DNA of 64,000 nt from Pyrinomonadaceae bacterium MAG19_C2-C3 (lineage in GTDB: Bacteria > Acidobacteriota > Blastocatellia > Pyrinomonadales > Pyrinomonadaceae): contig JANDLT010000009.1 in NCBI GenBank assembly GCA_024330265.1, forward strand, positions 38,193 to 102,192, read 5' to 3'. Positions 9,858 through 20,501 of the stretch are shown here, in pieces. The position numbers were made by a program, and so were the translations under genes. How positions within the stretch are numbered: the stretch's first letter is position 1; each line of letters starts with the position of its first letter. Below the pieces are notes generated by a model that did no database searches, was not told where the DNA came from, and worked only from the letters and a program-made list of their open reading frames with translations.

Positions 9858-11033
9858 ATGAAGCATGAAGTGAAGCTTGGGATTGAGAATCTACTGTCTG
9901 AGAAAGCGTCTCTGCTAAAAGGCGCGCGTGTCGGTTTGGTGTGCAATCAGGCTTCCGTGAATCATGCGTGGCGGCATGTCGCGGACGAGATGCACGGGGA
10001 CGAGCGCATCAACCTGACAACGCTGTTCGGACCCCAGCACGGGATACGCGGTGATGTGCAGGACAACATGATTGAAACCGCGCACACGATTGACGCACGT
10101 ACAGGCTTGCCGGTTTATTCCCTGTATAGTGAGACGCGCGAACCTACGGAAGCGATGTTGAAAGAGGTGGACATCATCGTCTTCGATTTGCAGGACGTGG
10201 GATGTCGCATATACACGTTCATTTATACGCTTGCCAACTGTATGCGGGCGGCAGCGAAGTTCGGCAAAAAGGTTGTCGTGTGTGACCGCCCGAACCCGAT
10301 TGGCGGCGTGCAAGTCGAGGGCAACGTGTTGGAAGCAGGTTGGGAATCTTTCGTAGGACAGTTTCCTTTGCCGACCAGACACGGGATGACGGTCTGCGAG
10401 TTGGCGCAATTATTTAAGAATGAGTTCGGGCTTGAATGCGAATTGGAGACGGTATGTATGACGGGCTGGCGCAGGGAAATGTACTTTGACGAGACGGGCG
10501 CGCCGTGGGTTCTGCCGTCACCGAATATGCCGACGCAGGAGACGGCAGAGGTCTTTCCGGGAACGGTGCATCTGGAAGGCACGCAGCTTTCGGAAGGACG
10601 CGGAACGACGCGCCCGTTCGAGTTAATCGGCGCACCGTATGTAGATGCAAACGATTTCCAAGCGGAACTGGCAAAATACGATTTGGCGGGCGTGGTATTT
10701 CGCGCGTGTAATTTCATGCCGACGTTTCAGAAGCACGCGGGGCAGGTGTGCGGCGGCGTACAGCTTCACGTCACAGACTGTCGGCGATTTGAAAGCGTCA
10801 AGTGCGGCGTGGCAATCGTCAAGACGGCGTTCGATATGTATAAGGATGATTTCGAGTGGAAGTCACCGCCTTACGAATATGTATATGACCGCAACCCTTT
10901 CGACGTGATTGCGGGAACGGATAAATTGCGATTGATGATTGAAAGCCACGCCGCACTTGATGAGATAGTCACTTCGTGGGACGCGGGGTTAAGCGAGTTT
11001 GCGAAGGTGCGTGAAAAATACCTGCTTTATTAA
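9858..11033 (+). CDS. namZ: DUF1343 exo-beta-N-acetylmuramidase (NamZ family)
   Basis: This 391-residue member of the DUF1343/NamZ family releases terminal MurNAc residues from peptidoglycan fragments in characterised species. Visible motifs are GARVGLVCNQAS near residue 24, FGPQHGIRGDVQ near 60, the acidic DLQDVGCRIYTF near 115, DRPNPIGG near 140, LPTRHGMTVCELA near 172, then SPNMPT and EGTQLSEGRGT near 225-250. No signal peptide is evident, suggesting a cytoplasmic enzyme. Together with nagZ at 43963 it indicates peptidoglycan recycling in this organism. Confidence 0.85.
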   Translation: MKHEVKLGIENLLSEKASLLKGARVGLVCNQASVNHAWRHVADEMHGDERINLTTLFGPQHGIRGDVQDNMIETAHTIDARTGLPVYSLYSETREPTEAMLKEVDIIVFDLQDVGCRIYTFIYTLANCMRAAAKFGKKVVVCDRPNPIGGVQVEGNVLEAGWESFVGQFPLPTRHGMTVCELAQLFKNEFGLECELETVCMTGWRREMYFDETGAPWVLPSPNMPTQETAEVFPGTVHLEGTQLSEGRGTTRPFELIGAPYVDANDFQAELAKYDLAGVVFRACNFMPTFQKHAGQVCGGVQLHVTDCRRFESVKCGVAIVKTAFDMYKDDFEWKSPPYEYVYDRNPFDVIAGTDKLRLMIESHAALDEIVTSWDAGLSEFAKVREKYLLY

Positions 11034-11090
11034 GGCGCGCAGTGTTTCAGCGCAAACGATAAGACGGCGTTGAAGCATCAGACACAAAAG

Positions 11091-12221
11091 ATGATTACCT
11101 TTAAGTTCAAGATAGAATTTAGGCGCGCGTGTGCGGGACGTGTGAGCCTGACGATGGTGATAACAACTCTGTGTTGTTTGTGCTTATCGTTATCGAGCGT
11201 GAAGAGTGTCGAAGCGCAGAGCGGGCGGACGGCAAAAAGCGGCGGGGAGTCGAGCGCGACGACACCGGCGAAAGCGGGCGGGACGGCAAAGGGGATTGAG
11301 ACTGACGAAGATGTGATAGATATTAGGACGACGGAAGTTTTGCTGCCCGTCTCTGTGCGCGAAACGGACGGGCGTTTGAAGCACGACTTAGCACCGGAAA
11401 ACTTCTTGATATACGATAACGGCGTGCGACAGGAAATCACGAGTTTCAATAAAGAGCGCGTGCCGGTGAACGTCGTGCTGTTGTTAGACGCATCGGGCAG
11501 CGTGTATAGCCAGATGCGTTTTATCAGAAAAGCGGCATCCGAGTTTGTGCATAGTTTGACCGCCGAAGATAAGGTGTCCGTGATGCAGTTCGCAGACCGT
11601 GTGGAGTTGTTACAGGATTGGACACAGGCAAGCGAGGCGAAGGAAATTGATAAAGCTTTGCAATGGCGTTACCATCCGGGCGAACGTACAACGTTTTACG
11701 ACGGGCTGTATCTGGCGGCGGATGAGCAGCTTAAAAAAGTTCAAGGGCGACGCATCGTAGTGTTACTCACCGACGGGATTGATTCGAGCGAACGAAAAAG
11801 AGTTGATTTCACCCAAGCCTTGAACGCGATCAGAAAAAGCGAAACCATTGTTTATACCATCAGCCTGACGGAGAGTTTGCGGCGGGCTTTGGATGAGAAC
11901 ACGGGCGGGCGCATCAATCGCTTGTTGATGGGCAATTACAATAAACGGTTGATTGCGATGTACAGGGCGCAACTGGCATTGGCGGAAGCCAACTTAAAGC
12001 AACTGGCAAGTCAGAGCGGCGGGCGCGTGTTTTTCCCTTTAGAGCAGACGGAGTTGGCGGGCGTCTATCAACAGATTGCCGAAGAATTGCGGACACAGTA
12101 TTTGATAACTTACAGACCTACGCCGCGCAGCACGCAAACGCAATGGAGAGAGATTCGCGTGCTGGTGACGCCGGGCGGGTATGATGTGAGTGCGCGCCGC
12201 GAATACTTGAGCGGCGTCTAA
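11091..12221 (+). CDS. VWFA-related domain protein, secreted
   Basis: This protein of about 376 residues has an N-terminal hydrophobic signal (VSLTMVITTLCCLCLSL) ending near SVEAQ, a low-complexity Gly/Ala/Thr linker, then the DIRTTEVLLPVSVRE and FLIYDNGVRQEITSF preamble typical of the VWFA-related family abundant in Acidobacteria. The von Willebrand A domain follows, with the MIDAS motif DASGS near residue 145 and LLTDGID near 230. It likely acts in the periplasm or at the cell surface as a metal-dependent adhesion or interaction module. ATG at 11091 is chosen, and a TTG at 11070 would add seven residues. The partner is unknown. Confidence 0.8.
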   Translation: MITFKFKIEFRRACAGRVSLTMVITTLCCLCLSLSSVKSVEAQSGRTAKSGGESSATTPAKAGGTAKGIETDEDVIDIRTTEVLLPVSVRETDGRLKHDLAPENFLIYDNGVRQEITSFNKERVPVNVVLLLDASGSVYSQMRFIRKAASEFVHSLTAEDKVSVMQFADRVELLQDWTQASEAKEIDKALQWRYHPGERTTFYDGLYLAADEQLKKVQGRRIVVLLTDGIDSSERKRVDFTQALNAIRKSETIVYTISLTESLRRALDENTGGRINRLLMGNYNKRLIAMYRAQLALAEANLKQLASQSGGRVFFPLEQTELAGVYQQIAEELRTQYLITYRPTPRSTQTQWREIRVLVTPGGYDVSARREYLSGV

Positions 12222-12257
12222 AGTGAAACGGGATATAATCGGAAAAGAGGAACGATA

Positions 12258-12665
12258 TTGAGCGTTGAAGCGAGAAGACAGAGCAGTGGTCAAGCGTATT
12301 TGTACGCTTTGCTGGGGTGGTTGATACCGGGCGCAGGGCATCTGGCACAAAAGCGTTGGGGACGCGGATTATTGTTCGGCGGTGCGGTCTGTTTGATGTT
12401 CATCATAGGACGACAATTCGGCGGCAACTTGCAGGATATTACGAACGGAAGCGAAGGCTTGCTGCCGCGCGTGTTTGGGGCGTTTAACTTGGGAACAGGA
12501 GTTTTGTACTTGGGAAGCTGGTTGAGCGGTATCGGCTTCGGTGAAGCCGAGGACGCGCGGCGCATCAGTTTCGAGTACGGCAACACGTTCTTGATGGTTG
12601 CCGGACTACTCAATTACCTCGTGGCATTTGACGCTTTCGATATAGGAGTGGGCAGGAAAAAGTGA
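12258..12665 (+). CDS. Small multi-pass membrane protein (DUF6677/TM2-like)
   Basis: This 135-residue protein has about three hydrophobic segments. YALLGWLIPGAGHLAQKRWGRGLLFGGAVCLMF near residues 14-46 resembles the TM2/DUF6677 arrangement: helix, Gly-rich turn with His and Lys/Arg, helix. It begins with TTG, supported by an AGAGGA ribosome-binding site seven bases upstream. It follows the VWA gene by 36 bases and overlaps the next small gene by four bases, so the three are probably co-transcribed. The function is unknown. Confidence 0.65.
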   Translation: MSVEARRQSSGQAYLYALLGWLIPGAGHLAQKRWGRGLLFGGAVCLMFIIGRQFGGNLQDITNGSEGLLPRVFGAFNLGTGVLYLGSWLSGIGFGEAEDARRISFEYGNTFLMVAGLLNYLVAFDAFDIGVGRKK

Positions 12666-12829
12666 GACATCTGATTGTTATATGCGTGTTCGCGGCGTTG
12701 GTCGGCGTCGTCTTCGGCGGCATTTCGCACGAAACACCGCGCGAACAGATCAAGTACGGGGCGCAGGTTTTCGCCAAGTTCACCCTGTTTGCGTTTGTGC
12801 TGGGTTGGATTCTATTTTTACTGCCGTGA
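12662..12829 (+). CDS. Short two-helix membrane protein, 55 aa
   Basis: This small gene starts with GTG overlapping the upstream stop codon in a GTGA arrangement, which suggests translational coupling. The protein begins MRHLIVICVFAALVGVVF. A short polar middle (HETPREQIKYGAQ) and a second hydrophobic helix (LFAFVLGWILFLLP) at the C-terminus follow. There is no homology I can name. Its size, hydrophobic pattern and tight overlap support a real gene, possibly a partner of the membrane protein upstream. Confidence 0.6.
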   Translation: MRHLIVICVFAALVGVVFGGISHETPREQIKYGAQVFAKFTLFAFVLGWILFLLP

Positions 12830-12947
12830 TTTAACATCGAACGTCATTCTCTCCGGGCGCATCTTTCCGCGCTAGACATATACATCTCTAGACACACGGT
12901 TTTCACCAACCGCGAATAATAGAAGCCGCGAAAAGCACGAGTTTTAC

Positions 12948-13691
12948 ATGCCATCGGTCGAAACACGGGCGATAATTTTACGCACATATAATCTGGCGGA
13001 AGCCGATAAGGTCGTGGTCTGTTTTACGGAGGCGAGCGGAATGGTGCGCGGTGTGGCGCGCGGAGCGAGACGCTTAAAGAGTCGTTACGGAGCGGGATTA
13101 GAACCGTGGACGCTAATTCGAATCGCGTATTTCGAGAAGGAAGGGCGCGAACTGGTATCGCTCAAAGGCGTTGACATCGAGCGTTCGTCTTTCGCGCTGG
13201 CAACGGATGCGGAAGCCTCCGCGACCTTAGCGTACATGAGCGCGCTGGTGCTGGAGTTTATGCCGCCGCACGAAAAAAACGCTTTGATGTTTCGGATGAT
13301 GGTCGCGTGTATGGAGGCTCTTGTTGAGGAAGGTGTCGGGAAAGCGGCGATTGCGAGCTACTTCGAGACATGGACGCTGCGCTTGAGCGGTGTGCTGCCC
13401 GATGTGAGCGTCTGCGCGCAGTGTCACAGGCAACTGACGGAAGGTGAAGCGGCAAAGTTGGGGATAGATACGCAAATCCGTTGCACCGATTGCGGGCGTG
13501 AGAGCGACATGAAAATCTCTGCCGCGGTACGTAAGCAAATTCAACTGATACAGCGCGTCGCGCCGTGCACTTACGCGCAAACTTCAGGCTACGAGAAGAC
13601 ACGCGAAGAGTTAAACGCTTTGCTCAAGCGTTTGACGCACAAAGCTTTGGAGCGTCTGCCACGCGCACTGGAAACCTTACAGGCGCGCTAA
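12948..13691 (+). CDS. recO: DNA repair protein RecO
   Basis: RecO anneals single strands and loads RecA with RecR in recombinational repair. The N-terminal OB fold is seen in VETRAIILRTYNLAEADKVV and ARGARRLKSRYGAGLEPWT (residues 4-55). The zinc-binding Cys are at 156, 159, 179 and 182 (CAQC and CTDC). Its 247 residues match the family. It is followed 51 bases later by the lptFG fusion gene. Confidence 0.93.
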   Translation: MPSVETRAIILRTYNLAEADKVVVCFTEASGMVRGVARGARRLKSRYGAGLEPWTLIRIAYFEKEGRELVSLKGVDIERSSFALATDAEASATLAYMSALVLEFMPPHEKNALMFRMMVACMEALVEEGVGKAAIASYFETWTLRLSGVLPDVSVCAQCHRQLTEGEAAKLGIDTQIRCTDCGRESDMKISAAVRKQIQLIQRVAPCTYAQTSGYEKTREELNALLKRLTHKALERLPRALETLQAR

Positions 13692-13742
13692 ACACACCGA
13701 TTCAAACCTCGCCGATTCAAATCATTGAATCGGGAACTTGCG

Positions 13743-16118
13743 ATGAATACCCGTTTGATCGAGCGGTACGCGATAAAAGCCACAGTTCCATACATGGTGC
13801 TGACAGGTTTGTTGTTGACGGGCTTATTAGTCGCGCAACAGGGAACACGTTTCGCGGAAGTGCTAGAAGGAACGAGCGCGTCACCGGGTGTGAGCGTCAA
13901 ATTGTTATGGGCATTGCTACCGGGTATTTTGATGTTGACGATTCCGGTCGCCGTGTTGATAGGCATCATGGTCGGGTTCGGACGTTTGAACGCCAACAGC
14001 GAATTGGTGGTTTGGCGTGCGACGGGAGTTTCGGAAGCAAAACTAATCGGGACGATGCTGCTCATTGCCTTACCCGCGACGGCGTGTTCGATTTATATGG
14101 GGCTATTTGCCGCACCGCAAGCTGCGCGGAGTGTGCGCGCTTTGGTATTACAGGTTATTGAACAAAAATTCGAGTCGCCGCTTGAGCCGGGAACATTCGA
14201 GACATCTGTGCCGGGTAAAATTTTACACGTCGGAGATAGCGACCATGAGCGCGGCGAATGGAAAAAGGTTTTCATACACGAGCAGAACGGAGCAAACGGC
14301 GTCCGTCTGATTACTGCACGAAGCGGAAGGATTGACAAATCAAGCACTTCCGGCGAAGCAGCGGAACTGGTGCTTAGAGACGCCCAAGTAGTAACGCTTC
14401 CAATTAAAAGTGGTGGAACGGGTGCGAAGGCAACGGAAACCGCGAACGATGCGGCAAGCACCGGAAAAATCAACGACACCGAAGATGAAGTAGTAGTAGA
14501 GCGTTTAGCCCAACTAAGAGTCAGATTGGACGTTAACCTAGACCGTTTGCGAAAAGCCGTCGAGACGCGCGAGATGGAACTCGAAGAACTCTCGTTAAAC
14601 GAGTTGTATGCACGCGGCGCGAACGCGGCTAATGCGGGCGAAAGACTAAACGCCCGTATCGCTTTGCATCGCCGTCTGGCTTTATGTTTTGCGCCGCTCT
14701 GTTTTGCACTGCTGGGTAGTGCCTTAGCCGTCAAATTCAAACGCGGTGGCAGAGGCTACGGGGGGTTGGTCGCGCTGGCGATTATTTTCCTGTACTACCT
14801 GTTGACCATCGGCGGAGAACAGTTGGGGCGAAGCGGTGTACTAAAGCCGGAGTTGGCGATGTGGCTGGCGACATTCTGCGTGGTCGGACTCGCGGGACTG
14901 CGTTTGGCAATGTCGCGCGCTATACCGTTTGTTGCTTTTAATTTTTCAAAACAGAGTAAACATAACGGGTTGCAGACCCATCAGGCATCGGCTACCGACT
15001 CTGGAAGTTTGAATTTGTCACACTATTTTCGTTTGTCCAGATTGCTCGATAGCCGCATATTAAGGTTGGTGGGGAAAAACTTCTGCTTCTGTTTGCTCTG
15101 TCTAGTGAGCCTGTTCATCGTTTTCACGCTCTTTGACGTGTGGCGTTTCGTCGCCGGGCGCGGGGTGAGTTACCGCACTGTTCTGCTCTACTTCTGGTAT
15201 CTACAACCGTTTTTACTAACGGCACTGGCTCCCGCCGCGATATTTATCGCGGCTCTGGTGGGATATAGCCGCCTGACGCAGAACAATGAAGTCGTCGCGT
15301 GGCTTGCCGCGGGGCAGAGTACCTATCGTTTGGCTTTACCCGGCGTATTGCTTGCCGCAACGGTCGGCGGCGGATTGTGGTGGATGCAGGAGAATGTACT
15401 GGCGCAAGCCAACATACGTCAAGACGATTTGCGTGACCGCATGAAAAGTGGAACGTCTTCGCGCGCGGTGACAGGCGGACAGGGAACTCAATGGGTGGCG
15501 GACAACGCCGCGCGTCGCTTATTCGCTTATCACGCCGGAGAAAATAGCATTGACGACACGACTATTTATGATTTCGATTCGCAAGGCGTTCATCTATCAA
15601 AGATTTCGATGACACCGCAGGGTAGCTGGATAGATGAATCAAGGTTACGCCTATCTCAATGTTCCAAATATGAAATCAATAAGGGTCGCGCGATGCTCTC
15701 AACATGCGACCAACTTATTATTCCGGCGACGGCGGAGATGTTTAAGCAAACGCTTTTTAAGCAATCGCATTTAAGGACTTCACAATTGAATTCGATGCTC
15801 ACGCGGTCGCCGCAGTTTAAGGCTGACGGGGAAAAACACCGAGAACTCAAGCTTGCCTATCTTCGCCGCTATACCAAAGCGTTTGAACCGTTGGTTCTGG
15901 TAATTCTCGCCACGGCACTGGCACTGGCGTGCGGTCGTTACGGTTCTTTAATCGCGCTTTCCGTTGCGTTAGTTGTCGGAACGCTGTTTTTTCTTGCGCT
16001 TGAAGGCTTCGCGTTACTGGGAAACTACGGACTGCTTCCTGCTCTGGCGGCGGCGTGGACGCCGATTGTGCTATGCGGGGCATCCGGCATCTATTTTTTG
16101 TCGCGTCAGAAAACGTGA
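13743..16118 (+). CDS. Fused LptF/LptG-family permease (two YjgP/YjgQ units)
   Basis: This inner-membrane protein of about 791 residues contains two complete LptF/LptG-type units in tandem. The first runs from about residue 1 to 395, starting MNTRLIERYAIKATVPYMVLTG with GFGRLNANSELVVWRATGV and a C-terminal helix set. The second runs from about 430 to 791, starting RLLDSRILRLVGKNF with VGYSRLTQNNEVVAWLAAG. Each unit has three N-terminal helices, a periplasmic jellyroll and three C-terminal helices. LptF and LptG are normally separate chains that join LptB to extract lipopolysaccharide. Here one polypeptide may replace the heterodimer. ATG at 13743 is preferred over the TTG at 13725. Confidence 0.85.
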   Translation: MNTRLIERYAIKATVPYMVLTGLLLTGLLVAQQGTRFAEVLEGTSASPGVSVKLLWALLPGILMLTIPVAVLIGIMVGFGRLNANSELVVWRATGVSEAKLIGTMLLIALPATACSIYMGLFAAPQAARSVRALVLQVIEQKFESPLEPGTFETSVPGKILHVGDSDHERGEWKKVFIHEQNGANGVRLITARSGRIDKSSTSGEAAELVLRDAQVVTLPIKSGGTGAKATETANDAASTGKINDTEDEVVVERLAQLRVRLDVNLDRLRKAVETREMELEELSLNELYARGANAANAGERLNARIALHRRLALCFAPLCFALLGSALAVKFKRGGRGYGGLVALAIIFLYYLLTIGGEQLGRSGVLKPELAMWLATFCVVGLAGLRLAMSRAIPFVAFNFSKQSKHNGLQTHQASATDSGSLNLSHYFRLSRLLDSRILRLVGKNFCFCLLCLVSLFIVFTLFDVWRFVAGRGVSYRTVLLYFWYLQPFLLTALAPAAIFIAALVGYSRLTQNNEVVAWLAAGQSTYRLALPGVLLAATVGGGLWWMQENVLAQANIRQDDLRDRMKSGTSSRAVTGGQGTQWVADNAARRLFAYHAGENSIDDTTIYDFDSQGVHLSKISMTPQGSWIDESRLRLSQCSKYEINKGRAMLSTCDQLIIPATAEMFKQTLFKQSHLRTSQLNSMLTRSPQFKADGEKHRELKLAYLRRYTKAFEPLVLVILATALALACGRYGSLIALSVALVVGTLFFLALEGFALLGNYGLLPALAAAWTPIVLCGASGIYFLSRQKT

Positions 16119-16169
16119 CTTTGTATTTTCAAGCATCCTGTCAAACGGATGTTGTAAAAATCAAGAATA

Positions 16170-16206
16170 CAAAAGGGCGGAATACACAGTGTATTCCGCC
16201 CTTTTG
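16170..16206. terminator. Strong bidirectional terminator hairpin
   Basis: A perfect 16-bp inverted repeat (16170-16185 with 16191-16206) has a five-base loop, a GGGCGG core and CTTTT/AAAAG ends. It lies between the convergent lptFG fusion and sahH genes and can end transcription in both directions. Confidence 0.85.
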
Positions 16207-16230
16207 ATTTGGTGAGGAACGAGAGAAGCT

Positions 16231-17520
<1,290 letters not shown>

Positions 17521-17591
17521 TTATCCTCTCGTCATCGCAAACATTAAATAGTTGTAGGAAGTAGTTTTAAGTCTCTCTTAATCTACTTGAA

Positions 17592-18782
17592 TCAAATGGA
17601 ATTTCGTAGAGTTTCCGCGCGGTCTGTTTGTTCCCAAGTGAATCCTTCGCCCGTCCGACCGAAATGACCGTAGGCAGCGGTTTCAAGGTAAATCGGCGCA
17701 CGCAAATTCAATTCTTCGATAATGCCGTTCGGTGTCAAGCGAAAATTCTTTCGCACCATGTCAGCCAGAATTTTTTCCGACACGGACGATGTTCCCGCCG
17801 TATCAACGAGAATCGAAACAGGGTCGGCGACGCCAATCGCATATGCAAGCTGCACCAAACACTTACGCGCAAGTCCTGCGGCAACGATGTTTTTAGCTAT
17901 ATAGCGCGCCATATATGCCGCCGAGCGGTCAACCTTGGTCGGGTCTTTGCCGGAGAACGCCCCGCCACCGTGCGGGGCGTAGCCGCCATATGTATCCACT
18001 ATAATTTTGCGTCCGGTGAGTCCCGCATCGCCCTGCGGTCCACCCGTGACAAAGCGTCCCGTAGGATTAATGTGAAACTTGGTTTCGAGGTCAAGTAATT
18101 CTTGAGGAACGCTCGGACGCACGACTTTGGCGATAATTTCATCGTGAATCTGCTCGTGTGTAACGTCAGGGTCATGTTGTGAGGAGACGACTACGGCGGC
18201 AATACGCGCGGGTTTGCCGTCGCGGTACTCAACCGTAATCTGCGATTTTCCGTCAGGGCGCAAATAAGGCAGTTCGCCGCTTTTGCGTGTCGCCGCGAGT
18301 TTGTGTGTGACGTGGTGGGCGAGTTGAATCGGCAAAGGCATCAGTTCGGGTGTCTCATTGCACGCGAAACCGAACATCAAACCTTGGTCGCCCGCCCCGC
18401 CCGTATCAACTCCCATAGCGATGTCGGGCGATTGTTTGCCGACGGCATTTAAGACCGCACATGTTTCGCAATCAAATCCGTACTTGGCGCGTGTATAACC
18501 TATATTCTTAATCGTTTCACGTACCACTTTTTGGAAATCAACCGTGGCGTCGGTAGTAATTTCTCCGGCTATCACAACCAAGCCGGTAGTAACGAGGGTT
18601 TCACACGCGACGCGACCACGAGCGTCTTGGCGCAGAACCTCGTCTAGTATGGCGTCGGAAATCTGGTCGGCTATTTTATCCGGGTGTCCTTCGGTCACTG
18701 ACTCTGAAGTAAACAAGAAATCGGAATTATTATGCACTATTAAGTTATGCCACTTTCTTTCAAGAGTATTTGCGACTGGCAC
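17592..18782 (-). CDS. metK: S-adenosylmethionine synthetase
   Basis: MetK makes S-adenosylmethionine from methionine and ATP in the cytoplasm. Motifs include [20 protein letters not shown] with the ATP-binding His, [12 protein letters not shown] near residue 130, and [19 protein letters not shown] near 273. It ends [12 protein letters not shown]. Both available starts are GTG. The one at 18737 ([14 protein letters not shown]) fits the family start better, and the one at 18782 would add 15 residues. A promoter-like pair lies upstream at 18822-18850. I found no convincing SAM riboswitch in the leader. Confidence 0.96.
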   Translation of the reverse strand: MPVANTLERKWHNLIVHNNSDFLFTSESVTEGHPDKIADQISDAILDEVLRQDARGRVACETLVTTGLVVIAGEITTDATVDFQKVVRETIKNIGYTRAKYGFDCETCAVLNAVGKQSPDIAMGVDTGGAGDQGLMFGFACNETPELMPLPIQLAHHVTHKLAATRKSGELPYLRPDGKSQITVEYRDGKPARIAAVVVSSQHDPDVTHEQIHDEIIAKVVRPSVPQELLDLETKFHINPTGRFVTGGPQGDAGLTGRKIIVDTYGGYAPHGGGAFSGKDPTKVDRSAAYMARYIAKNIVAAGLARKCLVQLAYAIGVADPVSILVDTAGTSSVSEKILADMVRKNFRLTPNGIIEELNLRAPIYLETAAYGHFGRTGEGFTWEQTDRAETLRNSI

Positions 18783-18821
18783 GAAAACTACTCGCGTCAG
18801 GGTAAATGCAAAAGACCGCGT

Positions 18822-18850
18822 ACAGTAGCAAGAGCCTCCACGTCTGTCAA
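18822..18850 (-). promoter_or_regulatory. Predicted promoter of metK
   Basis: On the minus strand TTGACA (18845-18850) and TACTGT (18822-18827) are 17 bases apart. The -35 is perfect and the -10 is weak. Transcription would begin near 18815, upstream of both candidate metK starts. The remaining gap to 18993 has no gene. Confidence 0.45.
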
Positions 18851-18993
18851 TTAAATGATTTCAGAGTTTTTTTAATGGCTGTGGGGACAAGAATTACACT
18901 TGCCGATATTACACGGTCAGTTTAAGCCACGCCGGAGATACACCCACGACGATTACAACAAACATAAGCTTCATTATCGGACTCAAAGAGCTT

Positions 18994-19875
18994 TTACTCT
19001 TTGGCGCGCGGGTGGAACTTCTTATACGCCGACTTTAAGCGGTCATTGGTGACATGCGTATAAAGTTGTGTTGTCTCCAAGTTAGCGTGTCCGAGCAGTG
19101 TCTGTACCGTCCGCGTGTCCGCCCCGCCAGCCAATAAGTGTGTCGCAAACGTGTGGCGCAGGTAGTGCGGGCTAACATCGTCTATGCCTTCGGCAATTCC
19201 GATTTTCTTCAGCATCTGCCACACATACTGGCGCGTGACGGGCTTACCTTGCCGTACAAACAACCATGCTTGGGATTTGCCGTCTCGTTGTTTATCTTGC
19301 TGTTGAATCACCATCTCAATCCAGTGTAAAGCACTCCTTCCAAGGGGTATCTGCCGTTGCTTGCTACCCTTTCCTGTACAAGTCAAAATCCCTCTGTTTA
19401 AGTCGAAATCCTGTACACGAAGTTTTATCAGTTCCGAAACCCTGATACCCGTCGCGTATAACAATTCGAGCATCGCGCGATCCGTCAAACCTTTATTTGT
19501 ACCGCAATCCGGTATCGCCAAAATGCGCTCAATCTGCTCGGAACTTAAATACTTCGGCAACGAATTCGTGAACTGCGGCGAGACGATTGATTCCGTCGGG
19601 TCAATATCAAGTAATCCGTCAAGGATTAAAAATCTGTAAAATCCCCTTAATGCCGTGACCGCTCTTGCCACCGAACGCGGCGAACGTTTGCGCTGTTGTA
19701 TATCTCTTAACCACGCGGTGATGTCTTCTCTATCCATTAGCTCGATTGTTTTGTCGTGTTCGACGGCAAATGCTTTGAGTTGCGAAAGGTCATTGGAATA
19801 CGCCGCAATCGAGTTGGGACTTAATCCTTTCTCGACTTGAAGGTATGATAAGTATCGCGTCAGGCAATCTTGCAT
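18994..19875 (-). CDS. xerD: Tyrosine recombinase XerD-type
   Basis: This site-specific recombinase resolves chromosome dimers at dif with its XerC partner. The 293-residue protein has an N-terminal SAM-like core-binding domain (1-90) and a catalytic domain with all residues present: Arg145 (ATGIRVSEL), Lys169 (TGKGS), His237 and Arg240 (HYLRHTFATH), His263 (LLGHANL) and Tyr272 (TQLYTHV). The ending AYKKFHPRA is XerD-like. The gene next to it is unrelated and no integrase-associated attachment site is seen, so it is a housekeeping Xer rather than an element integrase. Confidence 0.9.
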   Translation of the reverse strand: MQDCLTRYLSYLQVEKGLSPNSIAAYSNDLSQLKAFAVEHDKTIELMDREDITAWLRDIQQRKRSPRSVARAVTALRGFYRFLILDGLLDIDPTESIVSPQFTNSLPKYLSSEQIERILAIPDCGTNKGLTDRAMLELLYATGIRVSELIKLRVQDFDLNRGILTCTGKGSKQRQIPLGRSALHWIEMVIQQQDKQRDGKSQAWLFVRQGKPVTRQYVWQMLKKIGIAEGIDDVSPHYLRHTFATHLLAGGADTRTVQTLLGHANLETTQLYTHVTNDRLKSAYKKFHPRAKE

Positions 19876-19913
19876 ATCACAAAATTTCTTTATACAGTAA
19901 AGCGAAATAATTT

Positions 19914-20435
19914 ATGAAAATAGAAACACACACCGCTTCCAAGCTTCCGCGCAACACCGTCTCAAACTTGAACAAGATTCTCGCCGTCATCCCGTCAGAC
20001 CACTTGCGCGGCATACAACGCCTGAAGATCGTTGATTTTATAGACAATCCGAAACTACGCCAACAAGCCGCCACGCTTCCCGGTCTTTATATTCCGCGAC
20101 AAGGCACGCAGCCCGCTTCAATCGAAATCGCCACCAAAGTTTTGCTGCCAACCGGACAGTCGCTTTCCAAACGTCTCTTCGCGCGCCTCTCTTTTAATAA
20201 TAATCTGGCGGCAACCATATACTCTCTTATCGGTCAACACTACTATTTAACGATGCGCCATTCCGTCAAACGCACTCAAATCGAACCGGCAGTGCGTCGC
20301 TATACGGAAGAGCGTTTGAAAGCTTGGAATGAAAACCAGCATAGCTTTCGCGCTAAACTTTTCAAACCTTTACAACCGACACTCGAAAAATGGGCGAAAT
20401 CGCTGCAAAAGCAAGCAGCCCGCCGACAAACTTAA
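19914..20435 (+). CDS. Hypothetical protein, possible degenerate zincin-like
   Basis: This 173-residue soluble protein is divergent from xerD (38-base gap). It has no signal peptide or membrane segment. The order LAVIPSDHLRGIQRLKIVDFI, LPGLYIPRQGTQPASIEIA and LSFNNNLAATIYSLIGQHYY resembles small predicted zincins that carry an HExxH helix at the last position. Here the corresponding residues would be SLIGQH (104-109), so the zinc motif appears lost. The C-terminus is Lys/Arg-rich and helical. This comparison is from memory and weak, so treat the function as unknown. Confidence 0.5.
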   Translation: MKIETHTASKLPRNTVSNLNKILAVIPSDHLRGIQRLKIVDFIDNPKLRQQAATLPGLYIPRQGTQPASIEIATKVLLPTGQSLSKRLFARLSFNNNLAATIYSLIGQHYYLTMRHSVKRTQIEPAVRRYTEERLKAWNENQHSFRAKLFKPLQPTLEKWAKSLQKQAARRQT

Positions 20436-20501
20436 ATCCCCTTCTATCCGGCATTTGGCGAATGCCCGTTAACAAGTCAATTTAAGTTTGAGGTCGAATC
20501 G

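Noticed and set aside
18783..18993. SAM riboswitch upstream of metK
   Set aside because: No conserved SAM-I or SAM-II core or pseudoknot could be recognised in the leader on the minus strand.
18994..19875. Integrase of an integrated element
   Set aside because: Its size, XerD-type ending and lack of nearby attachment repeats or tRNA argue for a housekeeping recombinase.
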